Positions 8,860 to 19,029 of a stretch of DNA of 64,000 nucleotides are shown one piece after another. The stretch is from the NCBI GenBank assembly GCA_004143945.1, contig SEHB01000009.1, positions 62,001 to 126,000 on the forward strand, in the 5' to 3' direction. The position numbers and the translations under genes are program-made. Below the pieces are notes generated by a model. That model saw only the letters and a program-made list of their open reading frames with translations, was not told the DNA's origin and searched no databases. Numbering within the stretch: position 1 is the first letter of the stretch; each line of letters opens with the position of its first letter. Source of the DNA: Lysobacteraceae bacterium (lineage in GTDB: Bacteria > Pseudomonadota > Gammaproteobacteria > Xanthomonadales > Rhodanobacteraceae).

Positions 8860-11268
8860 TCAGTCGGGGTCGAAGCCGTCCGCGAAGATCGCGTCGCCCG
8901 CACTCGCGTTGCGCAGCACCGCGATGTCGTCGTTGCTGCGGTTCGCGCTGACGATGTCGTTGCGGCCGTCGCCATCGAAGTCGGCAATCGCGACCGAGCC
9001 CGGCTGCGCACCGCTCGCGAACCACGCGTACGCCGGGAACCCACCGTTGCCGTCGTTCGGCAGCACCGACACGGTGTCGTTCTGCGTGTTCGCGGTCACG
9101 ATGTCGGGCACGCCGTCGCCGGTGACGTCGCCGAGCGCGAGTCCCCACGGCCAGGCATCGAACTCCTGCACCGACTGGGGCGGGTAGAGTGCGTGCGCGA
9201 CGGCGGGCGCGAAGCCGCCATTGCCGTCCGCGAGCAGTACCGCCGCGCTCTGCCCCCACTGGTTCGCGGTCACGAGGTCGAGGTGTCCGTCGCCGTTCAT
9301 GTCGCCGGCGTGCACGATCACGGGACCGCCATCGACCGCGAGATGGACCGGTGCGGCGAAGCCGCCGCTGCCATCGCCCGCGAGCAGCGACAGGTTGTTC
9401 GCGCCGGAGTTCGCACTGACGATGTCGTGGTGGCCGTCGCCGGTGACGTCGGCGAACACGATTCCCTGCGGACTGTAGTAGCCCGGGGCGCCGAGCGGCA
9501 GTTCGATTGCGGCTGCGAATACACCGCTGCCGTCGCCGAGCAGCAGCGAGAGGCTGTCGTTGGAGATGTTCGTGTTCGCGGTCGCGATGTCGAGGTGGCC
9601 GTCGCCGTTCGCGTCGCCGAGCGCGAGCGCATACGGACTCTCGAAACCGGTGCTGACGGGGAACGACTGCGCGGTGGCGAAGCCGCCTGCGCCATCGCCG
9701 AGCAGCACCGACACGCTGCCACCGCCGAGGTTCGCGCTGACCAGGTCGATCGCGCCGTCGCCGTTCACGTCGCCTGCGACGAGGTTGGTCGGCGACGCGT
9801 CGACTGCATGCGGCTGCGCCGCGAGGAAGCCGCCGCTGCCGTCGTTGCGCAGCACCGAGACATCGTCGCCGAACGCATTCGCGGTCGCGACGTCGACATG
9901 GCCGTCACCGTCGAAATCCGCTGCGGTGACGCCGTGCGGAAATCGCCCCGCGGGATGGCGGCCGGCGAAGCCGACGCCAACGACGCCACCGCCGGGCAGC
10001 ATCGACACGTTGGGTCCGACCGCATTCGCGACGATGACGTCGGCGGTGCCGTCCGCGCTGACGTCGGCGAGCACGAGCGGATTCGGGCCGACACCGACCG
10101 GGCGCAGCAAGGCGGCGCCGAATCCGCCGCCTGCGTTGCCCGGGATCACGCTGACCGCGTTCGCGTTCGGTCGACTCGCGACGATATCGGCGTGACCGTC
10201 GCCGGTCACGTCACCGACTACGATGCCGTCCGCGCGACCTTCGCCGCCGCCGAGCGCGAGCGTGGTGCCCGCGGCGAACGCGCCGCTGCCGTCGCCGGCC
10301 AGCAGCGAGATCGAGCCCGGCAGTTCCGGCGGCGGGAATGGCGAGCCGTCGCTGCCGGTGTTCGCGGTGAGGAGGTCGAGGTCGCCGTCGCCATCGGCGT
10401 CGGCGAGCGCGATGTCGTTGGGCTCGACGTCGGAGCCGAGCGCGAGCGAGACCGGCGCGGCGAAACCACCGCCGCCGTCGCCAAGCAGCAGGCTCGCGTC
10501 GCGGCTACCGGCGTTCGCGGTCGCGACGTCGAGGTCGCCGTCGCCGTCGACGTCGCCGAGCGCGAGCGCGACCGGGAATGCGCCGGTCGCGAAGCCCTGC
10601 GCCGTCGCGAATCCGCCCGCGCCGTCGGCGAGGATGACCGAGATCGAAGCGCTGTCGTTGTTCACGCCGACGAGGTCCGCATCGGCATCGCCATCGACGT
10701 CGGCAATCGCGAGAGCGCGCGGCCAGGCGCCGCCCGCGCCGATATCGAGCAGCGCGCCGGCCGTGAAGCCGCCGCTGCCGTCCCCGATGAACACCTGGAT
10801 GTGGCGCGCATCGACGCCGGCCGCGGCGATGTCCGGGTGCCCGTCGCCATCGAGGTCGCCGACCGCGACCGCGACGTGACTGAGTTCGGTTGCCCACAGC
10901 GGCAGGTTCAGCGCGGGCGCATAGCGGCCGACGCCCTCGGCCAGCAGCACCGACACGTCATAGGACATGCCGTTGCCGACGACGAGGTCGATGTCGCCAT
11001 CATCATCGAGGTCGGCGCTTGCGAGCGTGGTCGCGAAGCAGCACGCGGGTGCGTGCATCGCGACCGGCGTGAACGCGGGCGCGGCGATGCCCGCGGGACC
11101 CCGCCAGGGCATGGCCGACCACGCTTGTGCGCCCGCGTGCTGGCGATCACCCGCGGCGGCCGTGGCGATCGCGGCCTGCGCGAGCAGCCCGAGCACGAGC
11201 AGCCGCTGCATTCGCGGTCGCATGCGGGACGGATGGCGTTCTGGGCGGGACAGCTTGGCGTGCAGCAT
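8860..11268 (-). CDS. Secreted FG-GAP/VCBS beta-propeller protein with IFADGF tail
   Basis: About 802 residues. A signal peptide is visible near the start (MQRLLVLGLLAQAAIATAAA after a basic head). The body is at least 14 FG-GAP/VCBS-type repeats of the form D-x-D-G-D-G-x-x-D-[IVL]-x-x-A-N (for example DVDGDGDLDVATAN). These usually bind Ca2+ and fold as integrin-like beta-propellers. The C-terminus is GDAIFADGFDPD, the tail shared with four other secreted proteins in this window. Start ATG 11268 is preceded by GAGGAG; the frame stays open upstream to 11406 but with no ribosome site. Exported; function unknown. Confidence 0.85.
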   Translation of the reverse strand: MLHAKLSRPERHPSRMRPRMQRLLVLGLLAQAAIATAAAGDRQHAGAQAWSAMPWRGPAGIAAPAFTPVAMHAPACCFATTLASADLDDDGDIDLVVGNGMSYDVSVLLAEGVGRYAPALNLPLWATELSHVAVAVGDLDGDGHPDIAAAGVDARHIQVFIGDGSGGFTAGALLDIGAGGAWPRALAIADVDGDADADLVGVNNDSASISVILADGAGGFATAQGFATGAFPVALALGDVDGDGDLDVATANAGSRDASLLLGDGGGGFAAPVSLALGSDVEPNDIALADADGDGDLDLLTANTGSDGSPFPPPELPGSISLLAGDGSGAFAAGTTLALGGGEGRADGIVVGDVTGDGHADIVASRPNANAVSVIPGNAGGGFGAALLRPVGVGPNPLVLADVSADGTADVIVANAVGPNVSMLPGGGVVGVGFAGRHPAGRFPHGVTAADFDGDGHVDVATANAFGDDVSVLRNDGSGGFLAAQPHAVDASPTNLVAGDVNGDGAIDLVSANLGGGSVSVLLGDGAGGFATAQSFPVSTGFESPYALALGDANGDGHLDIATANTNISNDSLSLLLGDGSGVFAAAIELPLGAPGYYSPQGIVFADVTGDGHHDIVSANSGANNLSLLAGDGSGGFAAPVHLAVDGGPVIVHAGDMNGDGHLDLVTANQWGQSAAVLLADGNGGFAPAVAHALYPPQSVQEFDAWPWGLALGDVTGDGVPDIVTANTQNDTVSVLPNDGNGGFPAYAWFASGAQPGSVAIADFDGDGRNDIVSANRSNDDIAVLRNASAGDAIFADGFDPD

Positions 11269-11495
11269 GGTCGAGTCGCTCCTCGGATCGGATGCAGGGC
11301 GTCGCGGACGCTGTCGCGACGCGGCGGCTGGAACGCCGAAGCTGGCCCACGCGGTGTCCAATGTCGCTCCAAGCGCATTCCAAATCGATGCCGCGGCGGC
11401 TCCCACCCGGAATCGCGGAGGCGCGGGCGCAGCGGACGGCGACGACCGCGCACGCCCGGAACGCGGGGACGCCGCGGAGGCAGTCGCCGGCGCAG

Positions 11496-13928
11496 CTACT
11501 GCAACGGGGACGCCGCAGGATCCGGCGCCGTCGCGAGCGCGCGCGGGATCTCGCGTTCGCCCGCGAGCGTGCGCGCTTGTTGCAGCGCGGAGGTCCAGGC
11601 TTCGCGCTGGCCGAGCGCGTGGTAGAGCCGTAGCTGCAGCAACGCCGCATCGAAGTCTCGCGTGGCCCAGCTCGCGACGCGGCCGACCATCGCGACGACC
11701 GGCTCGGTTTCACCGTCGGCAAGCAGCCGTGGCGCCCATGCCTGCGCGACCTCCACGATGCCCGACGGCACGCCGCGGCGTTCGGCGCTCGCGGCCGCAT
11801 GCGCGAACCAGGCCCGCGCGGCCGCTGCGTCGCCCTGTTCGGCCGACCACTCCGCCATCGCGAGCGCGTCGGCCACGCTGCCGGGTTCGATCGACGGTTC
11901 CGCGGCGGCCACGCGCGTGCGATCGAGGAGCGCGCCCGCCTCCGCGTCGCGGCCGAGTGCGAGCAATGCGCGCTGGCGGATCAGCACGGTGCCCGCGCGG
12001 TCGCCGTCGGCGCCCGCGTCGGGCCAGTCGGCGAGTGCATCACGCGCGATCGCGGCCGCGTCTTCCCAGCGCGCCTGCTCCGACGCGAGCGCGGCTGCGA
12101 GTGCGCGCTCGCGCGCGGCGAGCACGCGATTGCCCGAGGTCGCGATCCCCCGCGCCTGCGCGAGCGCATCGGAGGCTTCGCGATGGCGACCCTCGCCGAT
12201 GAACCACTGCGCGCGATTGAGCAGGAGGTCGACCTGCTGGTCCGGATCGGTGATGCGCTCGCGCAGCTGCGAGGCACGCTCGACCGTCATGCCGGCCTCC
12301 GCGCGTTGCAGCATCTGGAGCTGCGCCTCGATCACGCCGGTCAGGGTCAGCAGAAGTTCGTGCAGCGCACCGAACGACTGGAAGCGGTCCGCTGCCGCGG
12401 GCAGGTAACCGAGTGCAGCCGCGGGCCGGCCGCGGTACAGCTCGAGCATGCCGAGGTTCGCATCGACGCGCGCGACACCGAGCACGTCGCCCGCGCTTTC
12501 GAGTTCGATCCGCGCGATGCCGAACGCAGCCAGTGCATCGGCATAGCGGTGTGCGGCGACGAGGCTGTTGGCGCGGCCGAGGCGTGCCTTGCCGCGCGCG
12601 AGCGGATCGCCGCGCTCGCCGAGCGCGGCGAGCGCGGCGAGCGCAGCGTCGAAGTCGCGACCGCCCTCGGCGAACGCACCGCGCCGCGTGCGCGCCGCCC
12701 CGCGCGCGCTCAGGAGGTCCGCGCGAAAACGCGGATCGTCGCGCGCGGCACTGCCGTCCAGCAACGCATCGAGCGCGGCCTCGGTCGCGTCGAGTCGCCC
12801 GGCGCGGAAGTCGACGAGCGCGAGGCGATAGGCGAGCTGCTCCGGCGCGGCGGCGAGTTCGCTCGACGATTCGAGGATCGTGCGCGCGGTGTCGAGTTCG
12901 TTCGCGAGCATCGCCGCACGCGCGCGTTGCAGCACGTCGTCGAGCGCATGGTCGCGTTCGGCCGGGTCCGGCGCGAGGCGCCCGAGTGCGGCGAGCAGCA
13001 GGTCGGCCGCCGCGCGTGCGGCCTGCATCGCGTCGGGCGAGCTCGACGACACCGGGATCGCGATGCCCTCGCGCGGCAGCGCCGCGAGTTCGACGGTCCA
13101 GCGACCGCCGTCGCGCAGCGCACGGCCGCGCACGACGAGCGACGCGCCGAGCACGTCGCGCGCGCGGCCGGCGCCATCCTCGCCTTCGACGCCCGATGCG
13201 TGCAGCAGGCCGAGCACGGCTTCGCTCGGCGGCACGCCGAGCCCGGACTGGCGCAGCCGGTCGGCGACGAGATCCATCGCGCCGAGCCGGATCCAGCCGT
13301 CCTCGCCGCGACCGTCGACCACGAGCGGCAGCACCACGGTCGGCGCGGGCGAGGCGCTCGCGGGTCGGGGCGCCGCTGCAGGGGTGCCTGCGGCCGCCGA
13401 CGGCGCGGGCGACTCACGCGGACGATCGACGATCCATGCCAGCAGCAGCGCGACGAGCAACGACGCGATCGCCAGCACGGACGCACGGCGCAGCCGGCGG
13501 CGCGGACCCGGGGTGACGGGCGCGGCATCGTCTCGCGACATCGGCGGCGCGACATCCCGATCGGCAACATTTGCGTCCTGCGGCATCCCGGCGCGTGATG
13601 CATCGGTCGCGACCACCCTGACCGGCGCGACCCAGCGATAACCGTGGCCCGGCACCGTGCGGATCATGCGCTGAAGCGCACCGTCGTCGTCGAGCGCGCG
13701 ACGCGTGCGCAGCACGACCTGGCCGAGTTGCGCGTCCGACACGTTCGGACGCCGGAACACGGCCTCGACGAGCTCGTCGCGATGCACCGCACGATCGCGG
13801 TGGCGCAGGAGGAACTCGAGGCACTCGAAGCTGCGCCGCGGCAGATCGACCGGCTTGCCCGCGCGCACGAGTTCGCGCGCCTTCGGCACGAAGCGGAATT
13901 CGCCGAATTGGAGTACGTCCTCATCCAT
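11496..13928 (-). CDS. Membrane-anchored winged-helix transcriptional regulator with TPR sensor region
   Basis: 810 residues in three parts. Residues about 5-102 are an OmpR/CadC-type winged helix (FGEFRFVPKAREL, then TVPGHGYRWVAPV, the usual end of the fold). A single membrane segment lies near residues 150-167 (SVLAIASLLVALLLAW). A roughly 600-residue Ala/Leu/Arg-rich helical region reads as TPR-like repeats. This is the CadC-like plan of a DNA-binding domain tethered in the membrane, with a large periplasmic region that may sense a ligand or partner. There is no receiver domain. It is divergent from the ABC exporter at 14293. Targets are unknown. Confidence 0.75.
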   Translation of the reverse strand: MDEDVLQFGEFRFVPKARELVRAGKPVDLPRRSFECLEFLLRHRDRAVHRDELVEAVFRRPNVSDAQLGQVVLRTRRALDDDGALQRMIRTVPGHGYRWVAPVRVVATDASRAGMPQDANVADRDVAPPMSRDDAAPVTPGPRRRLRRASVLAIASLLVALLLAWIVDRPRESPAPSAAAGTPAAAPRPASASPAPTVVLPLVVDGRGEDGWIRLGAMDLVADRLRQSGLGVPPSEAVLGLLHASGVEGEDGAGRARDVLGASLVVRGRALRDGGRWTVELAALPREGIAIPVSSSSPDAMQAARAAADLLLAALGRLAPDPAERDHALDDVLQRARAAMLANELDTARTILESSSELAAAPEQLAYRLALVDFRAGRLDATEAALDALLDGSAARDDPRFRADLLSARGAARTRRGAFAEGGRDFDAALAALAALGERGDPLARGKARLGRANSLVAAHRYADALAAFGIARIELESAGDVLGVARVDANLGMLELYRGRPAAALGYLPAAADRFQSFGALHELLLTLTGVIEAQLQMLQRAEAGMTVERASQLRERITDPDQQVDLLLNRAQWFIGEGRHREASDALAQARGIATSGNRVLAARERALAAALASEQARWEDAAAIARDALADWPDAGADGDRAGTVLIRQRALLALGRDAEAGALLDRTRVAAAEPSIEPGSVADALAMAEWSAEQGDAAAARAWFAHAAASAERRGVPSGIVEVAQAWAPRLLADGETEPVVAMVGRVASWATRDFDAALLQLRLYHALGQREAWTSALQQARTLAGEREIPRALATAPDPAASPLQ

Positions 13929-14292
13929 CGGCGTGAGGGTAGCGCAAAGCGCTTGCACCTCCGGGCGTAATGGCCGAACCGGCAATCGACGCCGGCGCAG
14001 CGACCGAGGGCTGCGCAGTCCTGGCATGCGCGTGCCCGAGTCGCGAGTCGGACTGGTCCTTCGACTCCGGCCTTCGGCCCGCGCCCCGGGGCGAACGGCG
14101 ATATCCATGGCCGCTCGCGCTGAGCGTAGCGCCCGCAGCGCACGCGGTCGAAGCGTGCGCGCCGCACCGTCGCGACGCGGCCTGGCCCCGGTGAAATCGG
14201 CACGCGCATGCCGGCGCGCGAGTCGACGCGCGTTCGGGTTCACCATGCGATGCTCTGCGTTCGCGCCGCGGGCGCTGCGCCAGGGAGGACGG
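13929..14292. other. Divergent intergenic region
   Basis: A 364-base spacer between the start of the winged-helix regulator and the ABC exporter. It contains a dispersed palindromic repeat (listed separately) and otherwise no gene I can support. Promoters for both genes must lie here, but none is clear by eye. Confidence 0.4.
14055..14154. repeat. Palindromic repeat with CCTTCGAC / GTCGAAG ends
   Basis: Starts TCCTTCGACTCCGG and ends GCGGTCGAAGCG, with GAGCGTAGCGC-type sequence inside. It resembles the widespread TTCGACT...CTCAG extragenic element. A related fragment (CCTTCGACTGGCTCAGGA) lies inside soeA at about 43642-43660. Confidence 0.5.
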
Positions 14293-16215
14293 ATGCCACG
14301 CCAGTACAGCATGGGAGGGCGCAGCACGCCGGGCGCGGCACCGGCGGGGCGCGGGCCGCACAGCGCCGCGCCGCCGCCGCATCCGAAGAACCTGCGCGAG
14401 CGCGTCGGCGCGCTGCGCAACCTGCCGCCGTTCCTGCGCGAGCTCTGGCGCACGAGTCCGCCGCTGCTGGCCGCGAACCTCGCGCTGCGCGTACTGCGCG
14501 CGCTGCTGCCGGTCCTGACGCTTTACGTCGGCAAGCTCATCATCGACGAGGTGGTCACGCTCGTGCAGGGCGGCCTCGTGGTCGACGCGTTGCCCGCGGC
14601 ATTCGCGAGCGGGCGGCTCGATGATCTTGCGCTGTTCCTCTGCCTCGAGTTCGGCCTTGCGGTCGTCTCCGACCTGCTCGGGCGGGTCGTGTCGTTGCTC
14701 GATGCGCTGCTGTCGGAGAAATACACCAACGCGACCAGCATCCGGCTGATGGAGCATGCGGCGACGCTCGACCTCGAGGATTTCGAGGACAGCGAAATGC
14801 AGGACCGCCTCGACCGCGCGCGCCGCCAGACGATGGGCCGCAGCGCGCTGATGGGCCAGCTGTTCGGCCAGGCGCAGGACCTCGTGACGGTCGCGAGCCT
14901 CGCCGCAGGCGTCATCGTGTTCGCGCCTTGGCTGATCGCGCTGCTCGTGGTCGCGCTCGTGCCCGCGTTCCTCGGCGAAGCGCATTTCAACGCGCAGAGC
15001 TACACATTGAACTACGCGTGGACGCCGGAGCGGCGCGCACTCGACTACCTGCGCCAGACCGGCGCGAGCGTCGAAAGCGCGAAGGAAGTGAAGATCTTCG
15101 GCCTGCACCGGTTCCTGATCGAGCGCTATCGCGAACTCGCCGAACGCTTCTACGCGGCCAACCGGGTGCTCGCGCGACGGCGCGCGCTCTGGGGCAGCGT
15201 GTTCGCGGCGCTCGGCACGCTCGGCTACTACGCGGCATACGCGTTGATCGCATGGCGCACGCTGCGCGGGGACTTCAGCATCGGCGACCTCACCTTCCTC
15301 TCGGGCTCGTTCCGGCGCCTGCGCAACCTCATCGAGAACCTGCTGATCGGCTTCTCGCAGCTCGCGGGCCAGGCGCTCTACCTCGACGACCTCTACTCGT
15401 TCTTCGAGGTGCGACCGGAAATCGTGTCGAAACCCGGCGCACTGCGATTCCCGCAGCCGGTGCGCGAAGGGTTCCGCTTCGAGGCGGTCGGCTTCCGCTA
15501 TCCGGGCGCGCAACGCTGGGCCGTGCGCGAGCTCTCGTTCGAGTTGCGCGCGGGCGAAGTACTCGCACTGGTCGGCGAGAACGGCGCGGGCAAGACCACG
15601 CTGGTGAAGCTGCTCGCGCGCCTCTACGACCCCGACGAAGGCCGCATCCTGCTCGACGGCCACGACCTGCGCGACTACGACCTGGAGGACCTGCGCGCGA
15701 ACATCGGCGTGATCTTCCAGGATTTCGTGCGCTATGCGTTCAGCGCGGCCGACAACATCGCGGTCGGTCGCATCGACGCGCGCGAGGACCGCGCGCGCAT
15801 CGAACACGCGGCCGCGCAGAGCCTCGCCGACGCGGTGGTCGAGCGATTGCCCAACGCCTGGGACCAGGTGCTCGGCCGGCGCTTCCAGGACGGCGTCGAG
15901 CTGTCCGGCGGCGAGTGGCAGAAGATCGCGATCGCGCGCGCCTACATGCGCGACGCCGCCGTGCTGATCCTCGACGAGCCGACCGCCGCACTCGATGCGC
16001 GCTCGGAGTTCCAGGTGTTCGAGCGCTTCAAGGAGCTGTCGCGCGGCAAGACCGCCGTGCTGATCTCGCATCGCTTCTCGACCGTGCGCATGGCCGACCG
16101 CATCCTCGTGCTCGAAGGCGGTCGCATCGAGGAGTCCGGCACCCACGAAGAACTGCTCGCGGCGGGCCGCCGCTACGCCGAGCTGTTCGAGCTGCAGGCG
16201 GCGGGGTATCGGTGA
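14293..16215 (+). CDS. ABC-type exporter, fused permease and ATPase (half-transporter)
   Basis: 640 residues: an N-terminal six-helix exporter-type membrane domain (about residues 50-370) and a C-terminal nucleotide-binding domain (about 385-635). Walker A is GENGAGKTTLVKLL, the signature LSGGEWQKIAIARA, and Walker B AVLILDEPTAALD. It should act as a homodimer in the inner membrane; the cargo is unknown. Start ATG 14293 follows AGGGAGGA by a short spacer; ATG 14245 in the same frame is an alternative. Divergent from the winged-helix regulator, which might control it. Confidence 0.87.
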   Translation: MPRQYSMGGRSTPGAAPAGRGPHSAAPPPHPKNLRERVGALRNLPPFLRELWRTSPPLLAANLALRVLRALLPVLTLYVGKLIIDEVVTLVQGGLVVDALPAAFASGRLDDLALFLCLEFGLAVVSDLLGRVVSLLDALLSEKYTNATSIRLMEHAATLDLEDFEDSEMQDRLDRARRQTMGRSALMGQLFGQAQDLVTVASLAAGVIVFAPWLIALLVVALVPAFLGEAHFNAQSYTLNYAWTPERRALDYLRQTGASVESAKEVKIFGLHRFLIERYRELAERFYAANRVLARRRALWGSVFAALGTLGYYAAYALIAWRTLRGDFSIGDLTFLSGSFRRLRNLIENLLIGFSQLAGQALYLDDLYSFFEVRPEIVSKPGALRFPQPVREGFRFEAVGFRYPGAQRWAVRELSFELRAGEVLALVGENGAGKTTLVKLLARLYDPDEGRILLDGHDLRDYDLEDLRANIGVIFQDFVRYAFSAADNIAVGRIDAREDRARIEHAAAQSLADAVVERLPNAWDQVLGRRFQDGVELSGGEWQKIAIARAYMRDAAVLILDEPTAALDARSEFQVFERFKELSRGKTAVLISHRFSTVRMADRILVLEGGRIEESGTHEELLAAGRRYAELFELQAAGYR

Positions 16216-16221
16216 GGGGGT

Positions 16222-16250
16222 CGGGAATGGGAATGGGGAATGGGGAATGG
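16222..16250. repeat. GGGAATGG-family repeat
   Basis: Iterated GGGAATGG units directly after the ABC exporter stop. A short opposite-strand match (CCCCATTCCC) lies at about 16375-16384, so this may be one arm of a long palindrome enclosing the terminator. Related copies occur at 20.73, 35.09 and 45.84 kb. Confidence 0.6.
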
Positions 16251-16313
16251 TTCGAGGACTAGCCGGGATGTGAATTGACGCGTTGGCCGGGGCCAGTAGG
16301 CGAGCGCGAAAAA

Positions 16314-16338
16314 AAACGGCCCCGCGAAGGGGCCGTTT
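16314..16338. terminator. Bidirectional intrinsic terminator between ABC exporter and rpoH
   Basis: A perfect 10-bp stem (AAACGGCCCC / GGGGCCGTTT) has a 5-base loop and is preceded on the plus strand by a run of A. Read on the minus strand this is a strong hairpin followed by a U-run, ideal for ending rpoH. On the plus strand the U-tract is shorter. Confidence 0.85.
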
Positions 16339-16389
16339 GTCGATCTACTCACGAGTGCAGGACGAGAGGCGTGTCCCCATTCCCAGCCA

Positions 16390-17250
<861 letters not shown>

Positions 17251-17278
17251 CGTCTAGCCTCCTGATGCGTTGACCACT

Positions 17279-17305
17279 TTAGCACTCGCTTCCTTTGAGT
17301 GCTAA
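17279..17305. promoter_or_regulatory. CIRCE operator (HrcA binding site) upstream of rpoH
   Basis: TTAGCACTC-N9-GAGTGCTAA is a perfect match to the CIRCE consensus. It is located about 29-55 bases before the rpoH start codon, in the expected leader. CIRCE is the operator of the heat-shock repressor HrcA and is usually found before groESL or dnaK operons. Confidence 0.93.
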
Positions 17306-17362
17306 ACGCGGCGGGAGTTCCTGCCGGACTGGCTGCCGGGAACAGTTACTGAACTGACCGGT

Positions 17363-17390
17363 ATTGTACTTAAAAGTTCAGTTCCGCAAG
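17363..17390 (-). promoter_or_regulatory. Candidate rpoH promoter
   Basis: On the minus strand TACAAT (17368-17363) is a good -10 element, with CTTGCG/TTGCGG about 15-16 bases upstream as a weak -35. Transcription would start near 17356, placing CIRCE in the leader. A GAACTGA/TCAGTTC inverted repeat (17351-17357 and 17378-17384) brackets the -10. Confidence 0.4.
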
Positions 17391-17431
17391 CGCCGCCGGA
17401 CGCAACACACTGTTTCAGCTCTTATCCTATC

Positions 17432-18187
17432 TCATTGATTGTGAATGCTTTCAGTACCCGGGCGCCGGTCGGGCAGCGTCCCGGCAGTCCGCAACGCTGC
17501 CGCCGGCGGCAGCCGCCAGTCGACCGCCCCGCGCCCCTTGTCGCGCAAGTACTCGTTTGCACGGGAAAAATGCCCGCAGCCGATGAAACCGCGGTGGGCG
17601 GACAGGGGCGAAGGATGCGGCGCCTTGAGCACGAGGTGGCGCGCCCGGTCGATCAGGCGACCCTTGGCCTGCGCGTAGCTGCCCCAGAGCAGGAATACGA
17701 GGTGCTCGCGACCGCGGTTGAGTGCATCGACGCAGGCATCGGTGAATTCTTCCCAGCCCTTGCCCTGGTGCGACCCGGCCAGCCCGCGCTCCACCGTGAG
17801 CACCGCATTGAGCAGCAGCACGCCCTGGCGCGCCCACGGCTCGAGGCAGCCGTGGTCGGGACGCGGGAGGCCGAGGTCGCGCGCGAGTTCCTTGAAGATG
17901 TTCTCGAGCGACGGGGGCACCGCGACGCCGGGCGGCACCGAAAAGCACAGTCCATGCGCCTGGCCCGGGCCGTGATAGGGATCCTGGCCGAGGATCACGA
18001 CCTTGACCTGCTCGAACGGCGTCGCGTCGAGCGCGGCGAAGATGCGCGGACCGGGCGGATAGATCGCCTTGCCTGCGCGTTTCTCCGCGCGCAGGAAGTC
18101 CGACAGCGCCTGCATCCGCGGCTGCTCGAACTGGTCGCCGACGCGCGCCGTCCATGACGGATCCAGGCGCAGCCGCTCCGCGCTCAC
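17432..18187 (-). CDS. ung: Uracil-DNA glycosylase
   Basis: 251 residues; family-1 Ung, which excises uracil from DNA in the first step of base-excision repair. The water-activating motif is GQDPYHG (residues 67-73, Asp69) and the minor-groove intercalation loop is [11 protein letters not shown] (His191). I chose GTG 18187 because it forms a 4-bp GTGA overlap with the stop of the upstream receiver gene; the sequence [14 protein letters not shown] then begins at the usual place. It is the last gene of an ftsE-ftsX-receiver-ung operon, an unusual partner for cell-division genes. Confidence 0.95.
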   Translation of the reverse strand: MSAERLRLDPSWTARVGDQFEQPRMQALSDFLRAEKRAGKAIYPPGPRIFAALDATPFEQVKVVILGQDPYHGPGQAHGLCFSVPPGVAVPPSLENIFKELARDLGLPRPDHGCLEPWARQGVLLLNAVLTVERGLAGSHQGKGWEEFTDACVDALNRGREHLVFLLWGSYAQAKGRLIDRARHLVLKAPHPSPLSAHRGFIGCGHFSRANEYLRDKGRGAVDWRLPPAAALRTAGTLPDRRPGTESIHNQ

Positions 18188-19029
18188 GCGCCGGCGTGCC
18201 CGCGCAGGCGGCGCGCGACGCGCAACTGGAACTGCAGCTTGGTCACGAGCAGGCGTTCCTCGATCGGCTTGTGCACGAGGTCGTTCGCGCCCGCGCGCAG
18301 CAGGGCGGCCTGGTTGGCGGGGTTGTCGTCGCCGGTCATCACGAGCACCGGCAGTTCGCCCTTGGCGTAGCGATAGCCCGCGCGGATGCGCTCGAGCAGG
18401 TCGCCGCCACTGAGCTCGCCCTTGAGGTTGACGTCGGTCAGCACGAGGTCGGCGCCGGGGGCGCGGTTCTCCGCGCGCGCGGCATCGAGGATCTCGATCG
18501 CGGCCTCGACGCTGACCACGTGGCTCACCGTGAAGCCGCACTTCTCCATCATGCGCCGCGTCGCGAGCGCGACCACGCGGCTGTCCTCGACGTAGAGCAC
18601 GGTCCCGCTGACCTGTTCGATTGGGCGCACGTAGCCGCGGATGAACGTCGCGAGTGCATCGAACCCGAGCGCCTTGTCGAAATAGTCGGTCACGTGGCTC
18701 GACAGCGTGCGCGCGACGAGGCGCTCCTGCACGTCGCCGGAGACCACGACGATCGGGATGTACGCCTGGTTGGATGACTCGCGCGCGCGCCGCGCGAGTT
18801 CGAGTCCGTCCATGTCGGGCAGGCGCAGGGCGGTCGTCACGAGGTCGAACACGCCTTCGTCGAGCTCGCGCGCCGCGTCCGCGCCGCTGCCGCAACCGAC
18901 CACGACCGCGTTCGGCAATTCGGCCTTGAGCACGCGCTCGATCAGCTGGCGCACGACGCGCGAACCGTCGACGACGAGCACGCGCGGCTCGTCGCTCGAG
19001 ATGTGGCGCGTCAGCGACACCTCGCTCAT
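18184..19029 (-). CDS. Dual receiver-domain protein; first receiver lacks its phosphoacceptor
   Basis: 281 residues made only of two CheY-like receiver domains. Receiver 1 (about 16-130) reads [15 protein letters not shown], with Ala67 where the phosphorylated Asp belongs, and VVDGS in place of the usual acidic pair. Receiver 2 (about 143-260) is intact: VLYVEDS, Asp199 in [12 protein letters not shown] and Lys244 in VHKP. There is no DNA-binding, kinase or GGDEF output domain, so it should signal by protein contact. Start ATG 19029 overlaps the ftsX stop (ATGA). Its position between ftsX and ung hints at a link to division, but that is inference. Confidence 0.85.
   Translation of the reverse strand: MSEVSLTRHISSDEPRVLVVDGSRVVRQLIERVLKAELPNAVVVGCGSGADAARELDEGVFDLVTTALRLPDMDGLELARRARESSNQAYIPIVVVSGDVQERLVARTLSSHVTDYFDKALGFDALATFIRGYVRPIEQVSGTVLYVEDSRVVALATRRMMEKCGFTVSHVVSVEAAIEILDAARAENRAPGADLVLTDVNLKGELSGGDLLERIRAGYRYAKGELPVLVMTGDDNPANQAALLRAGANDLVHKPIEERLLVTKLQFQLRVARRLRGHAGA

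Noticed and set aside
8860-11268. Regular DNA repeats read as a possible CRISPR or tandem array
   Set aside because: The periodicity is of codons for D-x-D-G-D-G protein repeats with varied third positions and no conserved spacer pattern.
8848-11625. A 925-residue plus-strand frame opposite the VCBS gene
   Set aside because: Its apparent repeats are the reverse complement of the 14 FG-GAP repeats. The minus-strand protein has a signal peptide and motif structure.
16373-16388. Second arm of a long palindrome enclosing the rpoH terminator
   Set aside because: The match to the 16222 arm is too short to claim a 165-base element; noted in the repeat entry only.
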